Program-made: the position numbers and the translations under genes
Notes under the pieces: generated by a model
Database searches by the model: none
Told to the model about the DNA's origin: nothing
What the model saw: the letters and a program-made list of their open reading frames with translations, nothing else
DNA from: Sphaerisporangium fuscum
Lineage (GTDB): Bacteria; Actinomycetota; Actinomycetes; Streptosporangiales; Streptosporangiaceae
Reading direction: 5' to 3'
DNA length: 64,000 bases
Assembly: GCF_018531465.1 (NCBI RefSeq)
Contig: NZ_JAHDTF010000017.1
Location: 1-64,000, forward strand
Shown: piece after piece, positions 51,642-62,731 of the stretch
How positions within the stretch are numbered: the first letter of the stretch is position 1
How the letters are laid out: the number at the start of each line of letters is the position of its first letter

Positions 51642-53548
51642 CAGGACTCCTTAACGAGCGCGTCGTAGTCCGCCAGCTCTTCGGGGGTGACGTACTTACT
51701 GAGCTCCGCCCGGTCGAACAGTTTGATCAGGTCCTCCCTCATCGGAGGCTGGATCTTCTCCTCGACGGTGACCTCACCGCCGGCGGTCAGGCCGACCTGC
51801 AGCAGCTTGCGCCGCCACTCCGACGACATCGCGGGGAAGTCGTCGCGGGTGTGGCCGCCGCGGCTCTCCTCCCTCAGCAGCGCCGCGCGGGCGACGCACT
51901 CCGACACCAGCAGCATGTTGCGCAGGTCGAGCGCGAGGTGCCAGCCGGGGTTGTAGATGCGCCCGCCGGGCGCTCCGGCGTTGGCCGCCCGCTCCTTGAG
52001 CTTCTCGACGACCTCCAGGGCCTGCTTGATCTCCTCGGCCTTGCGGATGATGCCGACGAGGTCGTTCATGGTGCGCTGAAGCTCGTGGTGGACCTCGTAA
52101 GGATTCTCCCCCCCGGTCCGGTTGAGCGGTGAGGTGGCCTCGGCCTCGGCCTCCCGCAGCGTCGCGTCGGAGACGACGGGCCGCGCGGCGAGGCCGTCGA
52201 TGTACGCCGCGGCGCCGGCGCCGGCCCGGCGGCCGAACACCAGCAGGTCGGACAGGGAGTTGCCGCCCAGACGGTTGGAGCCGTGCATGCCGCCCGACAC
52301 CTCGCCGGCGGCGAACAGGCCCGGCACCGAGGAGGCGCCGGTGTCGGCGTCGACCTCCACGCCGCCCATGATGTAGTGGCAGGTCGGCCCGACCTCCATG
52401 GGCTCGGCGGTGATGTCGACGTCGGCCAGCTCCTTGAACTGGTGGTGCATCGACGGCAGCCGCTTGACGATCTCGGCGGCCGGGAGCCGGCTCGACACGT
52501 CGAGGAACACCCCGCCGTGCGGCGAGTTGCGGCCGGCCTTCACCTCCGAGTTGATGGCGCGGGCCACCTCGTCACGCGGCAGCAACTCCGGGGGACGCCG
52601 GTTGTTGGCCTGGTCGTCGTACCAGCGGTCGGCCTCCTCCTCGGTGGTGGCGTACTTGTCCTTGAACACCTCGGGGATGTAGTCGAACATGAACCGCTTG
52701 CCCTCGGAGTTGCGCAGCACCCCGCCGTCGCCGCGCACCGACTCGGTGACGAGGATCCCGCGCACCGACGGCGGCCACACCATGCCGGTCGGGTGGAACT
52801 GGATGAACTCCATGTTGATCAGCTTCGCGCCGGCCAGCAGCGCGAGGGCGTGCCCGTCACCGGTGTACTCCCAGGAGTTGGAGGTGACGGTGTACGACTT
52901 GCCGATGCCGCCGGTGGCGAGGACGACCGCGGGCGCGTCGAAGCAGATGAGCCTGCCGGTCTCGCGCCAGTAGCCGAAGGCGCCGCTGATCGGGGCGTCC
53001 TCGGCCGCGGACTCCTTGAGCAGCCGCGTGATCGTGCACTCGGCGAAGACCTTGATGTACGCCTCGGGGTCGCCGTGGAGCTTCTCGTCCTCCTGCTGGA
53101 GGGCGACGACCCGCTGCTGGAGGGTGCGGATCAGCTCCAGGCCGGTGCGGTCGCCGACGTGGGCGAGGCGAGGGTACTCGTGGCCGCCGAAGTTACGCTG
53201 GCTGATCTTGCCGTCCTTGGTGCGGTCGAACAGCGCGCCCCAGGCCTCCAGCTCCCAGACGCGGTCCGGCGCCTCCTTGGCGTGCAGCTCGGCCATCCGC
53301 CAGTTGTTGAGGAACTTGCCGCCGCGCATGGTGTCGCGGAAGTGCACCATCCAGTTGTCGGACGGGTTGACGTTGCCCATGGCCGCGGCGGCGCCGCCCT
53401 CGGCCATGACCGTGTGGGCCTTGCCGAACAGCGACTTGCAGACGATGGCCGTTCGCTTGCCCTGCTGCCGGGCCTCGATAGCCGCCCGGAGACCGGCGCC
53501 GCCCGCTCCGATGACGACGACGTCGTATTCGTGACGCTCGATTTCCAC
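51641..53548 (-). CDS. sdhA: Succinate dehydrogenase/fumarate reductase flavoprotein subunit, locus 1
   Basis: A 635-aa FAD subunit. The dinucleotide motif is VIGAGGAGLRAAIEA at 11-25, the FAD-linking His and active-site region are in KAHTVMAEGGAAAAMG, and catalytic parts include HPTGM and the Arg-containing SNRLGGNSLSDLLVFG. The C-terminal helical region with REESRGGHTRDDFP is present. It oxidises succinate to fumarate at the cytoplasmic face. GTG 53548 follows AAGGATCGATCACCA. Second gene of the operon. Confidence 0.95.
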   Translation of the reverse strand: MEIERHEYDVVVIGAGGAGLRAAIEARQQGKRTAIVCKSLFGKAHTVMAEGGAAAAMGNVNPSDNWMVHFRDTMRGGKFLNNWRMAELHAKEAPDRVWELEAWGALFDRTKDGKISQRNFGGHEYPRLAHVGDRTGLELIRTLQQRVVALQQEDEKLHGDPEAYIKVFAECTITRLLKESAAEDAPISGAFGYWRETGRLICFDAPAVVLATGGIGKSYTVTSNSWEYTGDGHALALLAGAKLINMEFIQFHPTGMVWPPSVRGILVTESVRGDGGVLRNSEGKRFMFDYIPEVFKDKYATTEEEADRWYDDQANNRRPPELLPRDEVARAINSEVKAGRNSPHGGVFLDVSSRLPAAEIVKRLPSMHHQFKELADVDITAEPMEVGPTCHYIMGGVEVDADTGASSVPGLFAAGEVSGGMHGSNRLGGNSLSDLLVFGRRAGAGAAAYIDGLAARPVVSDATLREAEAEATSPLNRTGGENPYEVHHELQRTMNDLVGIIRKAEEIKQALEVVEKLKERAANAGAPGGRIYNPGWHLALDLRNMLLVSECVARAALLREESRGGHTRDDFPAMSSEWRRKLLQVGLTAGGEVTVEEKIQPPMREDLIKLFDRAELSKYVTPEELADYDALVKES

Positions 53549-53561
53549 TGGTGATCGATCC

Positions 53562-54377
53562 TTAAGCGAACGGGAAGTTGATGATGCCCTTGGCGACGAG
53601 CCGCACGTACAGGTCGGCCAGCATCACGGAGTACATGGAGAGCCAGGCCAGCAGCATGTGCCGGGAGTTGAGCCGCGAGACGAAGGTCCACATCTTGTAG
53701 CGCACGGGGTGCTTGGAGAAGTGGTTGAGCCGTCCGGCGGTGATGTGGCGGCAGGAGTGGCAGCTCAGCGTGTACGACCAGATCAGCACCACGTTGATCC
53801 AGAGGATCACGGTGCCGAGGCCGACGTGGCCCCAGTTGCCGTGGGCGTCGCGCAGCGCCAGTACCGCGTCCCAGGTGAGCACCAGGGCGATCAGCACGGC
53901 GCCGTAGAAGAAGTAGCGGTGGATGTTCTGCAGGATCAGCGGGAGGCGGGTCTCACCGGTGTACTTCTTGTGCGGCTCGGCCACCGCGCAGGCCGGCGGC
54001 GAGAGCCAGAACGCGCGGTAGTACCCCTTGCGGTAGTAGTAACAGGTGAGCCGGAAACCGGCCGGCAGGCCCAGGATCAGGAAGCCGGGCGGCAGCGGCC
54101 ACCAGTCGCCGACGATCGTCAGCCCGAGGAAGCGCGCCCCTTCGGGACACGCCGGGGTCAGGCAGGGCGACGAGAAGGGGGCGATGTAAGGTTCGACGAA
54201 GTAACTCTTGTCGAAGACCGCCCAAAGTCCGTAGACGAGAAACGACGCGAGCGCCGCGAATGTGATGGCCGGGGCCAACCACCATCGGTCCGTTCGCAGG
54301 GTGCGCGCCTTGATCTGGGCCCGCTGCTTTCTCTGCGACGGCTCGCTGGCCGGCCGGCCGGCCGTTGTCTGGGTCAT
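53562..54377 (-). CDS. Succinate dehydrogenase membrane anchor, locus 1
   Basis: A 271-aa polytopic protein with about five helices (for example WWLAPAITFAALASFLVYGL, PPGFLILGLPAGF, FFYGAVLIALVLTW, LGTVILWINVVLIWS, LAWLSMYSVMLADLY). His residues able to ligate heme sit in the helices and loops (ILQNIHRYFF, SCHSCRHIT). It anchors the two catalytic subunits and passes electrons to or from menaquinone. ATG 54377 has GGAGAG upstream. First gene of the operon. Confidence 0.9.
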   Translation of the reverse strand: MTQTTAGRPASEPSQRKQRAQIKARTLRTDRWWLAPAITFAALASFLVYGLWAVFDKSYFVEPYIAPFSSPCLTPACPEGARFLGLTIVGDWWPLPPGFLILGLPAGFRLTCYYYRKGYYRAFWLSPPACAVAEPHKKYTGETRLPLILQNIHRYFFYGAVLIALVLTWDAVLALRDAHGNWGHVGLGTVILWINVVLIWSYTLSCHSCRHITAGRLNHFSKHPVRYKMWTFVSRLNSRHMLLAWLSMYSVMLADLYVRLVAKGIINFPFA

Positions 54378-54512
54378 CGGAGAACTCTCCACCTCCCGCG
54401 GACCCCTTCCGCGTCAGGCGTGCGGGGTCCGGGCTTCTCACGTTCGACTGGGTGCCGCGCGCGTCAGGTCGCGCCGATCACACAAGCCGCGCGCGTGCCT
54501 CGGTGGGGGTCT

Positions 54513-54589
54513 ACGTTACGACGGCTGGAGAGCTATGTGTGAGGAGGGTCACTCACTTTTTCGACTGACCTGGTGTGATTCCCGTCACG
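54513..54589 (-). promoter_or_regulatory. Two CRP-type boxes and -10 element upstream of sdh locus 1
   Basis: Two perfect GTGA-N6-TCAC boxes lie 36 bp apart: TGTGAGGAGGGTCACT (54538-54553) and TGTGATTCCCGTCACG (54574-54589). This is the consensus of CRP/GlxR-type regulators. On the minus strand TAACGT (54518-54513) could be a -10; the resulting start would put the nearer box at about -40, a class II activator position. No good -35 is visible, as expected of an activated promoter. Confidence 0.55.
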
Positions 54590-54595
54590 TCGCTG

Positions 54596-55051
54596 TCAGC
54601 TTTCCGAGAGCTGACCATTCCTTGGGAGTTTCACGACTGTCACGAAGAAGTCGTCGATCTGGCGCACGACCCGGATGAACTGGTCGAAGTCAACCGGCTT
54701 CGATACGTAGGCGTTGGCGTGGAGGCTGTAGCTGCGCAGGATGTCCTCCTCGGCCTCGGAGGTCGTGAGCACCACCACCGGGATGCTGCGCAGGTCGGGG
54801 TCGGCCTTGATGTCCTCCAGGACCTCGCGGCCGTCCTTGCGGGGGAGGTTGAGGTCGAGCAGGATCAGGCCGGGGCGCGGCACCCCGGCGTACTCGCCCT
54901 CGCGGCGCAGGAACGCCAGGGCCTGCTCGCCGTCGCTGACGACGTGCAGCTTGTTGTGGACCTTGTTGTGCTCGAAGGCCTCCCGCGTCAGCAGGACGTC
55001 CCCCGGGTCGTCCTCCACGAGGAGGACGTCGATGAAGCGGTAGTCATCCAT
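54596..55051 (-). CDS. Single-domain response regulator, Rcp1-like
   Basis: A 151-aa receiver with no output domain, of the type partnered with phytochrome-like kinases. [17 protein letters not shown] begins it, the phosphoacceptor Asp is in [13 protein letters not shown] (about 62-68), Thr in VVLTTSE and Lys in [11 protein letters not shown]. It likely passes phosphate between proteins. ATG 55051 has GGAGACAACC upstream and overlaps the kinase gene end by 8 bp. Confidence 0.92.
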   Translation of the reverse strand: MDDYRFIDVLLVEDDPGDVLLTREAFEHNKVHNKLHVVSDGEQALAFLRREGEYAGVPRPGLILLDLNLPRKDGREVLEDIKADPDLRSIPVVVLTTSEAEEDILRSYSLHANAYVSKPVDFDQFIRVVRQIDDFFVTVVKLPRNGQLSES

Positions 55052-56642
55052 GGTTGTCTCCAGGGATCGCGGGCAGGGTCCAGCGGAACGTGGTGCCCGG
55101 CCTCTCGGGATCGGGGTCGTCCAGCCAGATCTTCCCGCCGTGGTACTCGACGATCTTCCTGCACAGCGCCAGCCCGATGCCCGTGCCGGGGTAGACGTCG
55201 CGCGGGTGCAGCCGCTGGAAGATCAGGAAGATCCGATCAGCGTACTTGGTGTCGACGCCTATCCCGTTGTCGGCACAGGCGAACTCCCACATGTCGTCCT
55301 GCCGGGTCGCGGTGATCTCGACCCGAGGGGGATCCTGGGAGCGGAACTTCAGGGCGTTCCCGATGAGGTTCTGGAACAGCTGGGTGAGCAGCACCCGGTT
55401 GCCGAAGACCGGCGGCAGGTCCTGGTAGGAGACGGTGGCGCCGGTGTCCTCGATCTGCGCCGAGAGGTTCCCGGTCGCGGCGTCCACGACCTTCTGCATG
55501 TCGGTCTCGGCCTTCTCGCCGCCCACGCGGCCCACCCGTGACAGGTCGAGCAGGTCGCTGACGAGCAACTGCATGCGCTTGGCACCGTCGACGGCGAAGG
55601 CGATGTACTGCTTGCCGCGGTCGTCGAGCTTGTCGCCGTACCTCTGCTCCAGCATCTGGGAGAAGCTCGCGACCTTGCGGAGCGGCTCCTGCAGGTCGTG
55701 GCTGGCGACATAGGCGAACTGCTCCAGCTCGGCGTTCGAGCGGCGCAGCTCCAGGGCCTGGTCGGAGAGCATCCGCTGGGCTTCGGCGGTGCGGCGCCAC
55801 TCCCGTACGATGCGCCGGCGCATGGCGTCGACGTTGCCGGACAGCTCCGAGAGCTCGGCGGGACGGTCGACGTGCAGCGTGTGATCGAAGTCGCCGCCCG
55901 CCACCTCCCGGACCTGGAGGGTGAGACGCGAGATCGGCCGCAGCACGATGTACCTGACGATGAGCGTCAGCGTCACCGCGGTGGCCACCAGGACCACGGC
56001 CATGAGGATCAGCACGATCGTGAACGTCCGCCAGTGCCGGTCCATCTGCTTGCTGCCGAGGTCGTGCAGGCGGGCCAGGTCGTTCTGCAGCGAGGCCAGC
56101 TCGTCCTGGACCTTCGTGAAGCGGTCGTTGTTCACCGGGGCGTACGTCGTCGCGGTGCTGGTCTTGAGCGTGGGCACCTTGGCGATGACGACGTCGGCGT
56201 AGTCGCGGCGCCAGGCGGCGGAGGCGGACGTCAGGCGGTCGAGGTCGTCCCGCGCCGTCGAGCCGGGGATCATGTCCGCCAGCCGCTCGAGGTGGGCCGC
56301 CGCCGTGGCCTCCGCCCGCACACCCTGCCTGTAGTCGGCGAGGTATTGCTCGTCGTTGGTGCGCGCGTAGGTGCGGATGGAGTTCTCCTGGCTCGTCAGC
56401 GCGGTGGAGACCTCCAGGGTGCGCAGGACGGCCGGGTCGATCACGTCGACCACGGACTGACGGGCGGCGTTCAGGTTGTTGACCGTCGCCACGGTCAGGC
56501 CCCCTACCAGGGCGATGGCGAGCGTGGCCAGCAGCCCGGCGATGAGGAACCAGCGGACCAGCGGGAGCCGTCCGAAGCCTTTGGGTGGCGCGGGCGGGGG
56601 CAGCGGGGCGAGATCGGTCACGGCCGGCCTCCGGTCGTCCAC
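55044..56642 (-). CDS. Membrane sensor histidine kinase with CHASE3-like domain
   Basis: A 532-aa kinase. Helices are at about 28-50 ([20 protein letters not shown]) and about 205-228 ([19 protein letters not shown]). Between them is a helical CHASE3-like sensor ([33 protein letters not shown]). HAMP and coiled coil follow, then a phytochrome-type HisKA ([20 protein letters not shown]) and HATPase with [22 protein letters not shown] and [18 protein letters not shown] 56642 follows GGAGGG. Its partner receiver lies downstream and a receiver-phosphatase upstream. Confidence 0.92.
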   Translation of the reverse strand: MDDRRPAVTDLAPLPPPAPPKGFGRLPLVRWFLIAGLLATLAIALVGGLTVATVNNLNAARQSVVDVIDPAVLRTLEVSTALTSQENSIRTYARTNDEQYLADYRQGVRAEATAAAHLERLADMIPGSTARDDLDRLTSASAAWRRDYADVVIAKVPTLKTSTATTYAPVNNDRFTKVQDELASLQNDLARLHDLGSKQMDRHWRTFTIVLILMAVVLVATAVTLTLIVRYIVLRPISRLTLQVREVAGGDFDHTLHVDRPAELSELSGNVDAMRRRIVREWRRTAEAQRMLSDQALELRRSNAELEQFAYVASHDLQEPLRKVASFSQMLEQRYGDKLDDRGKQYIAFAVDGAKRMQLLVSDLLDLSRVGRVGGEKAETDMQKVVDAATGNLSAQIEDTGATVSYQDLPPVFGNRVLLTQLFQNLIGNALKFRSQDPPRVEITATRQDDMWEFACADNGIGVDTKYADRIFLIFQRLHPRDVYPGTGIGLALCRKIVEYHGGKIWLDDPDPERPGTTFRWTLPAIPGDNHG

Positions 56643-56643
56643 T

Positions 56644-57840
56644 TCACTTGGCCCTCCGGGCGACGAGTACGGCGGCGAGGTCGTCGCTCAGCGCGTCCCG
56701 ATGCATCTCCTGCACGGATGTGATGATCCGGTCGAGGTCGATCTCGCCGTGCTCGCGGATGAGACGCATGAGGCCTTCGGTGCCGAGCAGGTCGGGCCCG
56801 CCGCCGACCGTGGCCTCGATCAGGCCGTCGGTGTAGAGCAGCAGGGCCCAGTCGTCGCCGAGCGGGAGGTCGATCGCCGCCCAGTCGATGTCGCTGAAGA
56901 TCCCGAGCGGCGGCCCGGACGGCGCGCCGGGCACGGCACCCAGAACCCCCTCGCGCACCCCGCCGCGGACGAACAGCGGCGGCGGGTGCCCGACGACGTG
57001 GAGCCGCGCGTGGCTGAGGTCGGCGTCGATCATCACCGTGCACATCGTGGTGAAGATCTCGGGGGACTTGCGCTCGTGGCGCAGCACCCTGTCGAGGGTG
57101 GCCAGCAGGTCACCCCCGGTGTGACCGGCGAGCACGAGCGTGCGCCAGGCGATGCGCAGGGCGACGCCGAGAGCGGCCTCGTCGGGGCCGTGGCCGCAGA
57201 CGTCGCCGATGACGACGTGCAGCGCGCCGTCGGGGGTCTGCACGGTGTCCCAGAAGTCGCCCGCGAGCAGGGCCTGGCGGCGGCCGGGGAGGTAACGGGC
57301 CTGGTGGAGGAAGCCGTCGGAGCTGAGGGCCTGCCTCATCAGCGGCACGGGCAGCAGGCCGTGCTCCAGGCGGGCGTTCTCGTGGCTGAGCCGCTGGGCG
57401 TCGACCAGCTTGCGCTGGGCGAGGTCGGCGCGCTTGCGTTCGATGGCGTAGCTGATGGCGCGGGCGAGCAGACGCTCGTCGACGTCCTGCTTGACAAGGT
57501 AGTCCTGGGCGCCGACCGCGACGGCCTCGACGCCGACGTGGGCGTCGTCGAGGCCGGTCAGCACGAGAACGGCGGTATCGGGCGCCATCGCGATGACCTG
57601 ATGCAGGGCGTCGAGCCCGGTGGCGTCCGGAAGGGAGAGGTCGACCACGACGCACTGGACCTCGTCGGTCAGCCGTTCGCGGCTCTCGGCGAGGCTGCGG
57701 GCCCAAATGATCTTCGGAGGCGTGGCCGTTCCGGCCAGCAGCTCTTCGACCAGAAACGCGTCACCCGCGTCGTCCTCGATGAGGAGGATCGTCTGCATCT
57801 CGGTCGGCGCCGCCGGCATGCCGGGCGGGAGCGCGGTCAC
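56644..57840 (-). CDS. Receiver-PP2C (SpoIIE/RsbU-type) serine phosphatase
   Basis: A 398-aa protein. The receiver domain (14-140) has LLIEDDAGDAFLVEELL, phosphoacceptor Asp in CVVVDLSLPDATG and VLTGLDD. A coiled linker (about 150-180) joins it to a PP2C-type phosphatase (200-395) with metal-binding AGDFWDTV, VIGDVCGHGPDEAALG and LLLYTDGLIEA. It would dephosphorylate anti-sigma antagonist proteins when its receiver is phosphorylated, linking the kinase to a stress sigma factor. It sits 1 bp upstream of the kinase gene, so they form one operon. Confidence 0.92.
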   Translation of the reverse strand: MTALPPGMPAAPTEMQTILLIEDDAGDAFLVEELLAGTATPPKIIWARSLAESRERLTDEVQCVVVDLSLPDATGLDALHQVIAMAPDTAVLVLTGLDDAHVGVEAVAVGAQDYLVKQDVDERLLARAISYAIERKRADLAQRKLVDAQRLSHENARLEHGLLPVPLMRQALSSDGFLHQARYLPGRRQALLAGDFWDTVQTPDGALHVVIGDVCGHGPDEAALGVALRIAWRTLVLAGHTGGDLLATLDRVLRHERKSPEIFTTMCTVMIDADLSHARLHVVGHPPPLFVRGGVREGVLGAVPGAPSGPPLGIFSDIDWAAIDLPLGDDWALLLYTDGLIEATVGGGPDLLGTEGLMRLIREHGEIDLDRIITSVQEMHRDALSDDLAAVLVARRAK

Positions 57841-57985
57841 TGGTGCCTCTTGTGAAGTGATGGTTGACCTTGCCTGTCGCCATGCACGATATAGCGAAAG
57901 TCGGCCGGACGCATGGCTCTACAGAATGGATCCTTATAGGTGTGAAGCATGTCAAAGAGGCGCTTGCTGGGGATGGAACGGCTGG

Positions 57986-58924
57986 TCACGTGGCGGGCAG
58001 ACGCACCAGTTCGACGCCCTGCGGCAGCGATCCCTCCTCCTCGGCCTCGGTCAGATACGAGAGCAGCGTAGCGCGGAACGCCTGAGCCGCCCGGATGGGC
58101 TCGACGTCCTTGCGGTGGGCGAGCGCGATGGTGCGCCGCAGCCCGGGCGGGGCCAGCGGGATGCCCGCCAGCCCCGGCCGTCCATCGAGCACCATCGACG
58201 GCACCACCGCCACCCCCAGCCCCACCTCCACGAAGCGGAGCACCGCGTCCATCTCCCCGCCCTCCACCGCGAAGCGCGGCTCGAAGCCCGCCTGCCGGCA
58301 GGCGCTCAACGTCGCCTCGCGCAGGTCGTACCCCCGGCGGAACATCACCAGCGACCGCCCGCGCAGGTCGGCGATGCGCACGTACGGCTTGCGGCCCCGG
58401 GTCTGCGCCGGGCAGGCGACCACGAGGTTCTCCTTGAGGATCTCCTCGGTCACGAGGGACGGATCGTTGCTCTGCAGGGGCAGGATGATCAGCGCCAGGT
58501 CGAGCTGGCCCCGCGCGAGGTCGCGCACCAGGTCGCGGGAGCCGCCCTCCTCGACCAGCAGGTCGATGCCGGGATAGTCGCGGTGGTAGCGCGCCAGCGC
58601 CTCGGCCATCAGGCCGGCGCACAGGGAAGGGGTCGCGCCGAGCCGAACCCTGCCGCGGCGCAGGCCCGCGAGCTCGGCCACCTCGCGGCGGGCCGTGTCG
58701 GCGTCCGCCAGCATCCGGCGCGCCAGGGGGAGCAGCGCCTCCCCGGCCGGGGTCAGCGTGACGTTGCCGCGCGCCCGGCTGAACAGCGGCGCGCCCAGCT
58801 CCGTCTCCAGAGCCTTGATCTGCTTGCTGAGCGACGGCTGGGCGAGCCGCATCCGTTCCGCCGCGTGCGTGAAGTGTGAGGTCTCCGCCACAGCCACGAA
58901 GGAAGCGAGTTGCTGTAGCTGCAC
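57986..58924 (-). CDS. LysR family transcriptional regulator
   Basis: A 312-aa LysR-type regulator. The DNA-binding domain (1-60) reads LQQLASFVAVAETSHFTHAA, ERMRLAQPSLSKQIKALE and ELGAPLFSRARGNVTLTPAG; the effector domain follows, with LIILPLQSNDPSLV and FRRGYDL. It is divergent from the second succinate dehydrogenase operon and a LysR box lies between them at the position used for binding sites at -65, so it very likely controls that operon and itself. The ligand may be a TCA-cycle acid (inference). GTG 58924. Confidence 0.92.
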   Translation of the reverse strand: MQLQQLASFVAVAETSHFTHAAERMRLAQPSLSKQIKALETELGAPLFSRARGNVTLTPAGEALLPLARRMLADADTARREVAELAGLRRGRVRLGATPSLCAGLMAEALARYHRDYPGIDLLVEEGGSRDLVRDLARGQLDLALIILPLQSNDPSLVTEEILKENLVVACPAQTRGRKPYVRIADLRGRSLVMFRRGYDLREATLSACRQAGFEPRFAVEGGEMDAVLRFVEVGLGVAVVPSMVLDGRPGLAGIPLAPPGLRRTIALAHRKDVEPIRAAQAFRATLLSYLTEAEEEGSLPQGVELVRLPAT

Positions 58925-59034
58925 GTCTCAAAGGGTACGGGGCCGCCGGAAACAGCCCCTCGTGGGGTCGGGTGTGTGAGATTGCTCGCACCGTGGCCCT
59001 CGCGAAAGCCGCGAGTCCGCGCCGAGCCATGGGG

Positions 59035-59051
59035 CATAGCCTCTGGCTATG
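59035..59051. promoter_or_regulatory. LysR recognition box before sdh locus 2
   Basis: CATAGCCTCTGGCTATG is a perfect dyad (7-bp arms, 3-bp centre) containing ATAG-N7-CTAT and the T-N11-A rule of LysR regulators. Its centre is 66 bp upstream of the expected sdhC transcript start, the classical LysR recognition position. Confidence 0.75.
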
Positions 59052-59071
59052 GGAACGACGCCCATCATGAC

Positions 59072-59101
59072 TTGGACGCTTACGTCACCCTTACCTAACG
59101 T
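59072..59101 (+). promoter_or_regulatory. Promoter of sdh locus 2, leaderless
   Basis: TTGGAC (59072-59077) and TAACGT (59096-59101) are 18 bp apart. The -10 ends 8 nt before the GTG start at 59110, and there is no ribosome binding site, so the transcript should begin at the start codon. Confidence 0.65.
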
Positions 59102-59109
59102 CGAAAGCT

Positions 59110-59876
59110 GTGACATCGACGATTGACCGTGGCAGGGCCACCGCGGTGGTGACGCCGCGAGCCGTGCCCACCAAGACGCCAACGCGCGGCAGACGGCAGG
59201 GGTTCCCGAGCCTGTTCCGGTCGTCCAACGGCAAGAAGGCCGTCATGGCGGTCACCGGCGCAGCGCTGGTGATCTTCCTGATCCTTCACATGCTGGGCAA
59301 CCTGAAGATCTTCCTCGGCGGCGACTCCTTCAACGACTACGCCGAGTGGCTGCGCACCGTCGGCGAGCCCGCGGTGCCCCGCCGCACCGTGCTCACCATC
59401 ACCGAGATCGTGTTGTTCGCCGCGGTGGTGCTGCACATCTGGTCCGCGGTGTCGCTCGCCCGCCGGGCCGCCCAGGCGCGGCCGGTGAAGTACGCCGCCA
59501 AGCGCAAGTCGCAGGCCGGCGGCTACGCCACCCACATCATGCGGTACGGCGGCATCACGATCTTCCTCTTCGTCATCTGGCACCTGCTCGACATGACCTT
59601 CGGGGCGGTCAACCCCAAGGGCTACGACGCCACGGCGTTCGACCGCATGGTGGCGGGCTTCCAGCCGTCGCGCTGGTGGGTGACCGCGTTCTACGTCCTC
59701 GCCATGGCCATGATCGGCCTCCACCTGCGCCACGGGCTGTGGAGCGCGTTCCAGACCCTCGGCCTCACCAACGGGCGCCGGCGGCACACCCTGCAGGCCG
59801 CCGCGGCGGTCTTCTCCGTCGTGCTCGTCATCGGCTTCCTGGCCGCTCCCGTCGCGATCATGATCGGAGCAATCAA

Positions 59877-59880
<4 letters not shown>
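59110..59880 (+). CDS. sdhC: Succinate dehydrogenase cytochrome b subunit, locus 2
   Basis: A 256-aa single-subunit diheme cytochrome b of the b558/Bacteroides-Bacillus type. About five helices are visible ([97 protein letters not shown]). Heme-ligand His are in ILHML, VLHIW, IWHLL and GLHLRHG. It links the catalytic subunits to menaquinone. First gene of the operon; leaderless GTG start. Stop overlaps sdhA (GTGA). Confidence 0.93.
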
Positions 59881-61798
<1,918 letters not shown>

Positions 61799-61802
<4 letters not shown>

Positions 61803-62536
61803 ACCTCACCCTGAAGGTCTGGCGGCAGAACGGGCCTTCCGACAGCGGGCGGATGGTGACGTACGAGGTCAAGGACGTCTCGCCCGACATGTCCTTCCTC
61901 GAGATGCTCGACGTCCTGAACGAGCGGCTCATCCTGGAGGGCGACGACCCGGTCGCCTTCGACCACGACTGCCGCGAGGGCATCTGCGGCATGTGCGGCA
62001 TGGTCATCAACGGCGTGGCGCACGGCGAGCAGCGCGCCACCACGACCTGCCAGCTGCACATGCGGCACTTCGAGGACGGCGCCACGATCACCATCGAGCC
62101 GTGGCGGGCCGCGCCGTTCCCCGTGGTCAAGGACCTGGTCGTCGACCGCAGCGCCTTCGACCGCATCATCCAGGCCGGCGGCTTCATCTCCGTGCCCGCG
62201 GGCTCGGCGCCGGACGCCCACAGCGTCCCGGTGAAGAAGGAGGACGCCGACGACGCGTTCGACGCCGCCACCTGCATCGGCTGCGGCGCCTGCGTCGCGG
62301 CCTGCCCGAACGGGTCGGCGTCGCTGTTCACCGCCGCCAAGATCACCCACCTGGGCCTCCTCCCGCAGGGACAGCCCGAGCGGGACGGCCGCGCGGTGGC
62401 CATGGTCGAGCAGATGGACGCCGAGGGCTTCGGCGGCTGCACCAACACCGGCGAGTGCACCGCGGTCTGCCCCAAGGGCATCTCCCTGGACGTGATCGCC
62501 CGCATGAACCGCGACTACCTGAAGGCCGCGAAGTAA
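61799..62536 (+). CDS. sdhB: Succinate dehydrogenase iron-sulfur subunit, locus 2
   Basis: A 245-aa iron-sulfur subunit. The [2Fe-2S] site is [15 protein letters not shown] with a later Cys in TTTCQLHM; the other clusters are bound in [17 protein letters not shown] and [18 protein letters not shown] 61799 overlaps the sdhA stop (GTGA). Last gene of the operon, followed by a strong terminator. Confidence 0.94.
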
Positions 62537-62549
62537 CACTCCCGGCCCT

Positions 62550-62585
62550 GGCGAGAGCCGTACCCCTTGGGGTGCGGCTCTCGCC
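62550..62585 (+). terminator. Terminator of sdh locus 2
   Basis: GGCGAGAGCCGTACCCC (62550-62566) pairs with the mirrored strand at 62569-62585 over 17 bp with one G-T wobble, 14 nt after the sdhB stop. No T-tract. Confidence 0.85.
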
Positions 62586-62642
62586 GTATTCGTCCGGGAC
62601 TGTTCTTCCCAAAGGGCTCGCGCCCCCTCCTGCTAGTTGTAA

Positions 62643-62685
62643 GCCATATACCACCCGGCTCCTTGTGGGCCGGGTGGTATATGGC
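62643..62685. repeat. Second perfect 17-bp hairpin
   Basis: GCCATATACCACCCGGC (62643-62659) pairs perfectly with 62669-62685 across a 9-nt loop, 57 bp after the sdh terminator and 46 bp before the GNAT gene. It may be a back-up terminator or a dispersed extragenic palindrome; it would also block read-through into the GNAT gene. A GGGCTC...CGCCCCCT segment lies just before it (62614-62627). Confidence 0.7.
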
Positions 62686-62731
62686 CCGAGTCCTTCGATC
62701 CCTTCGCATGCACCGAAATAGGATCCATGGC

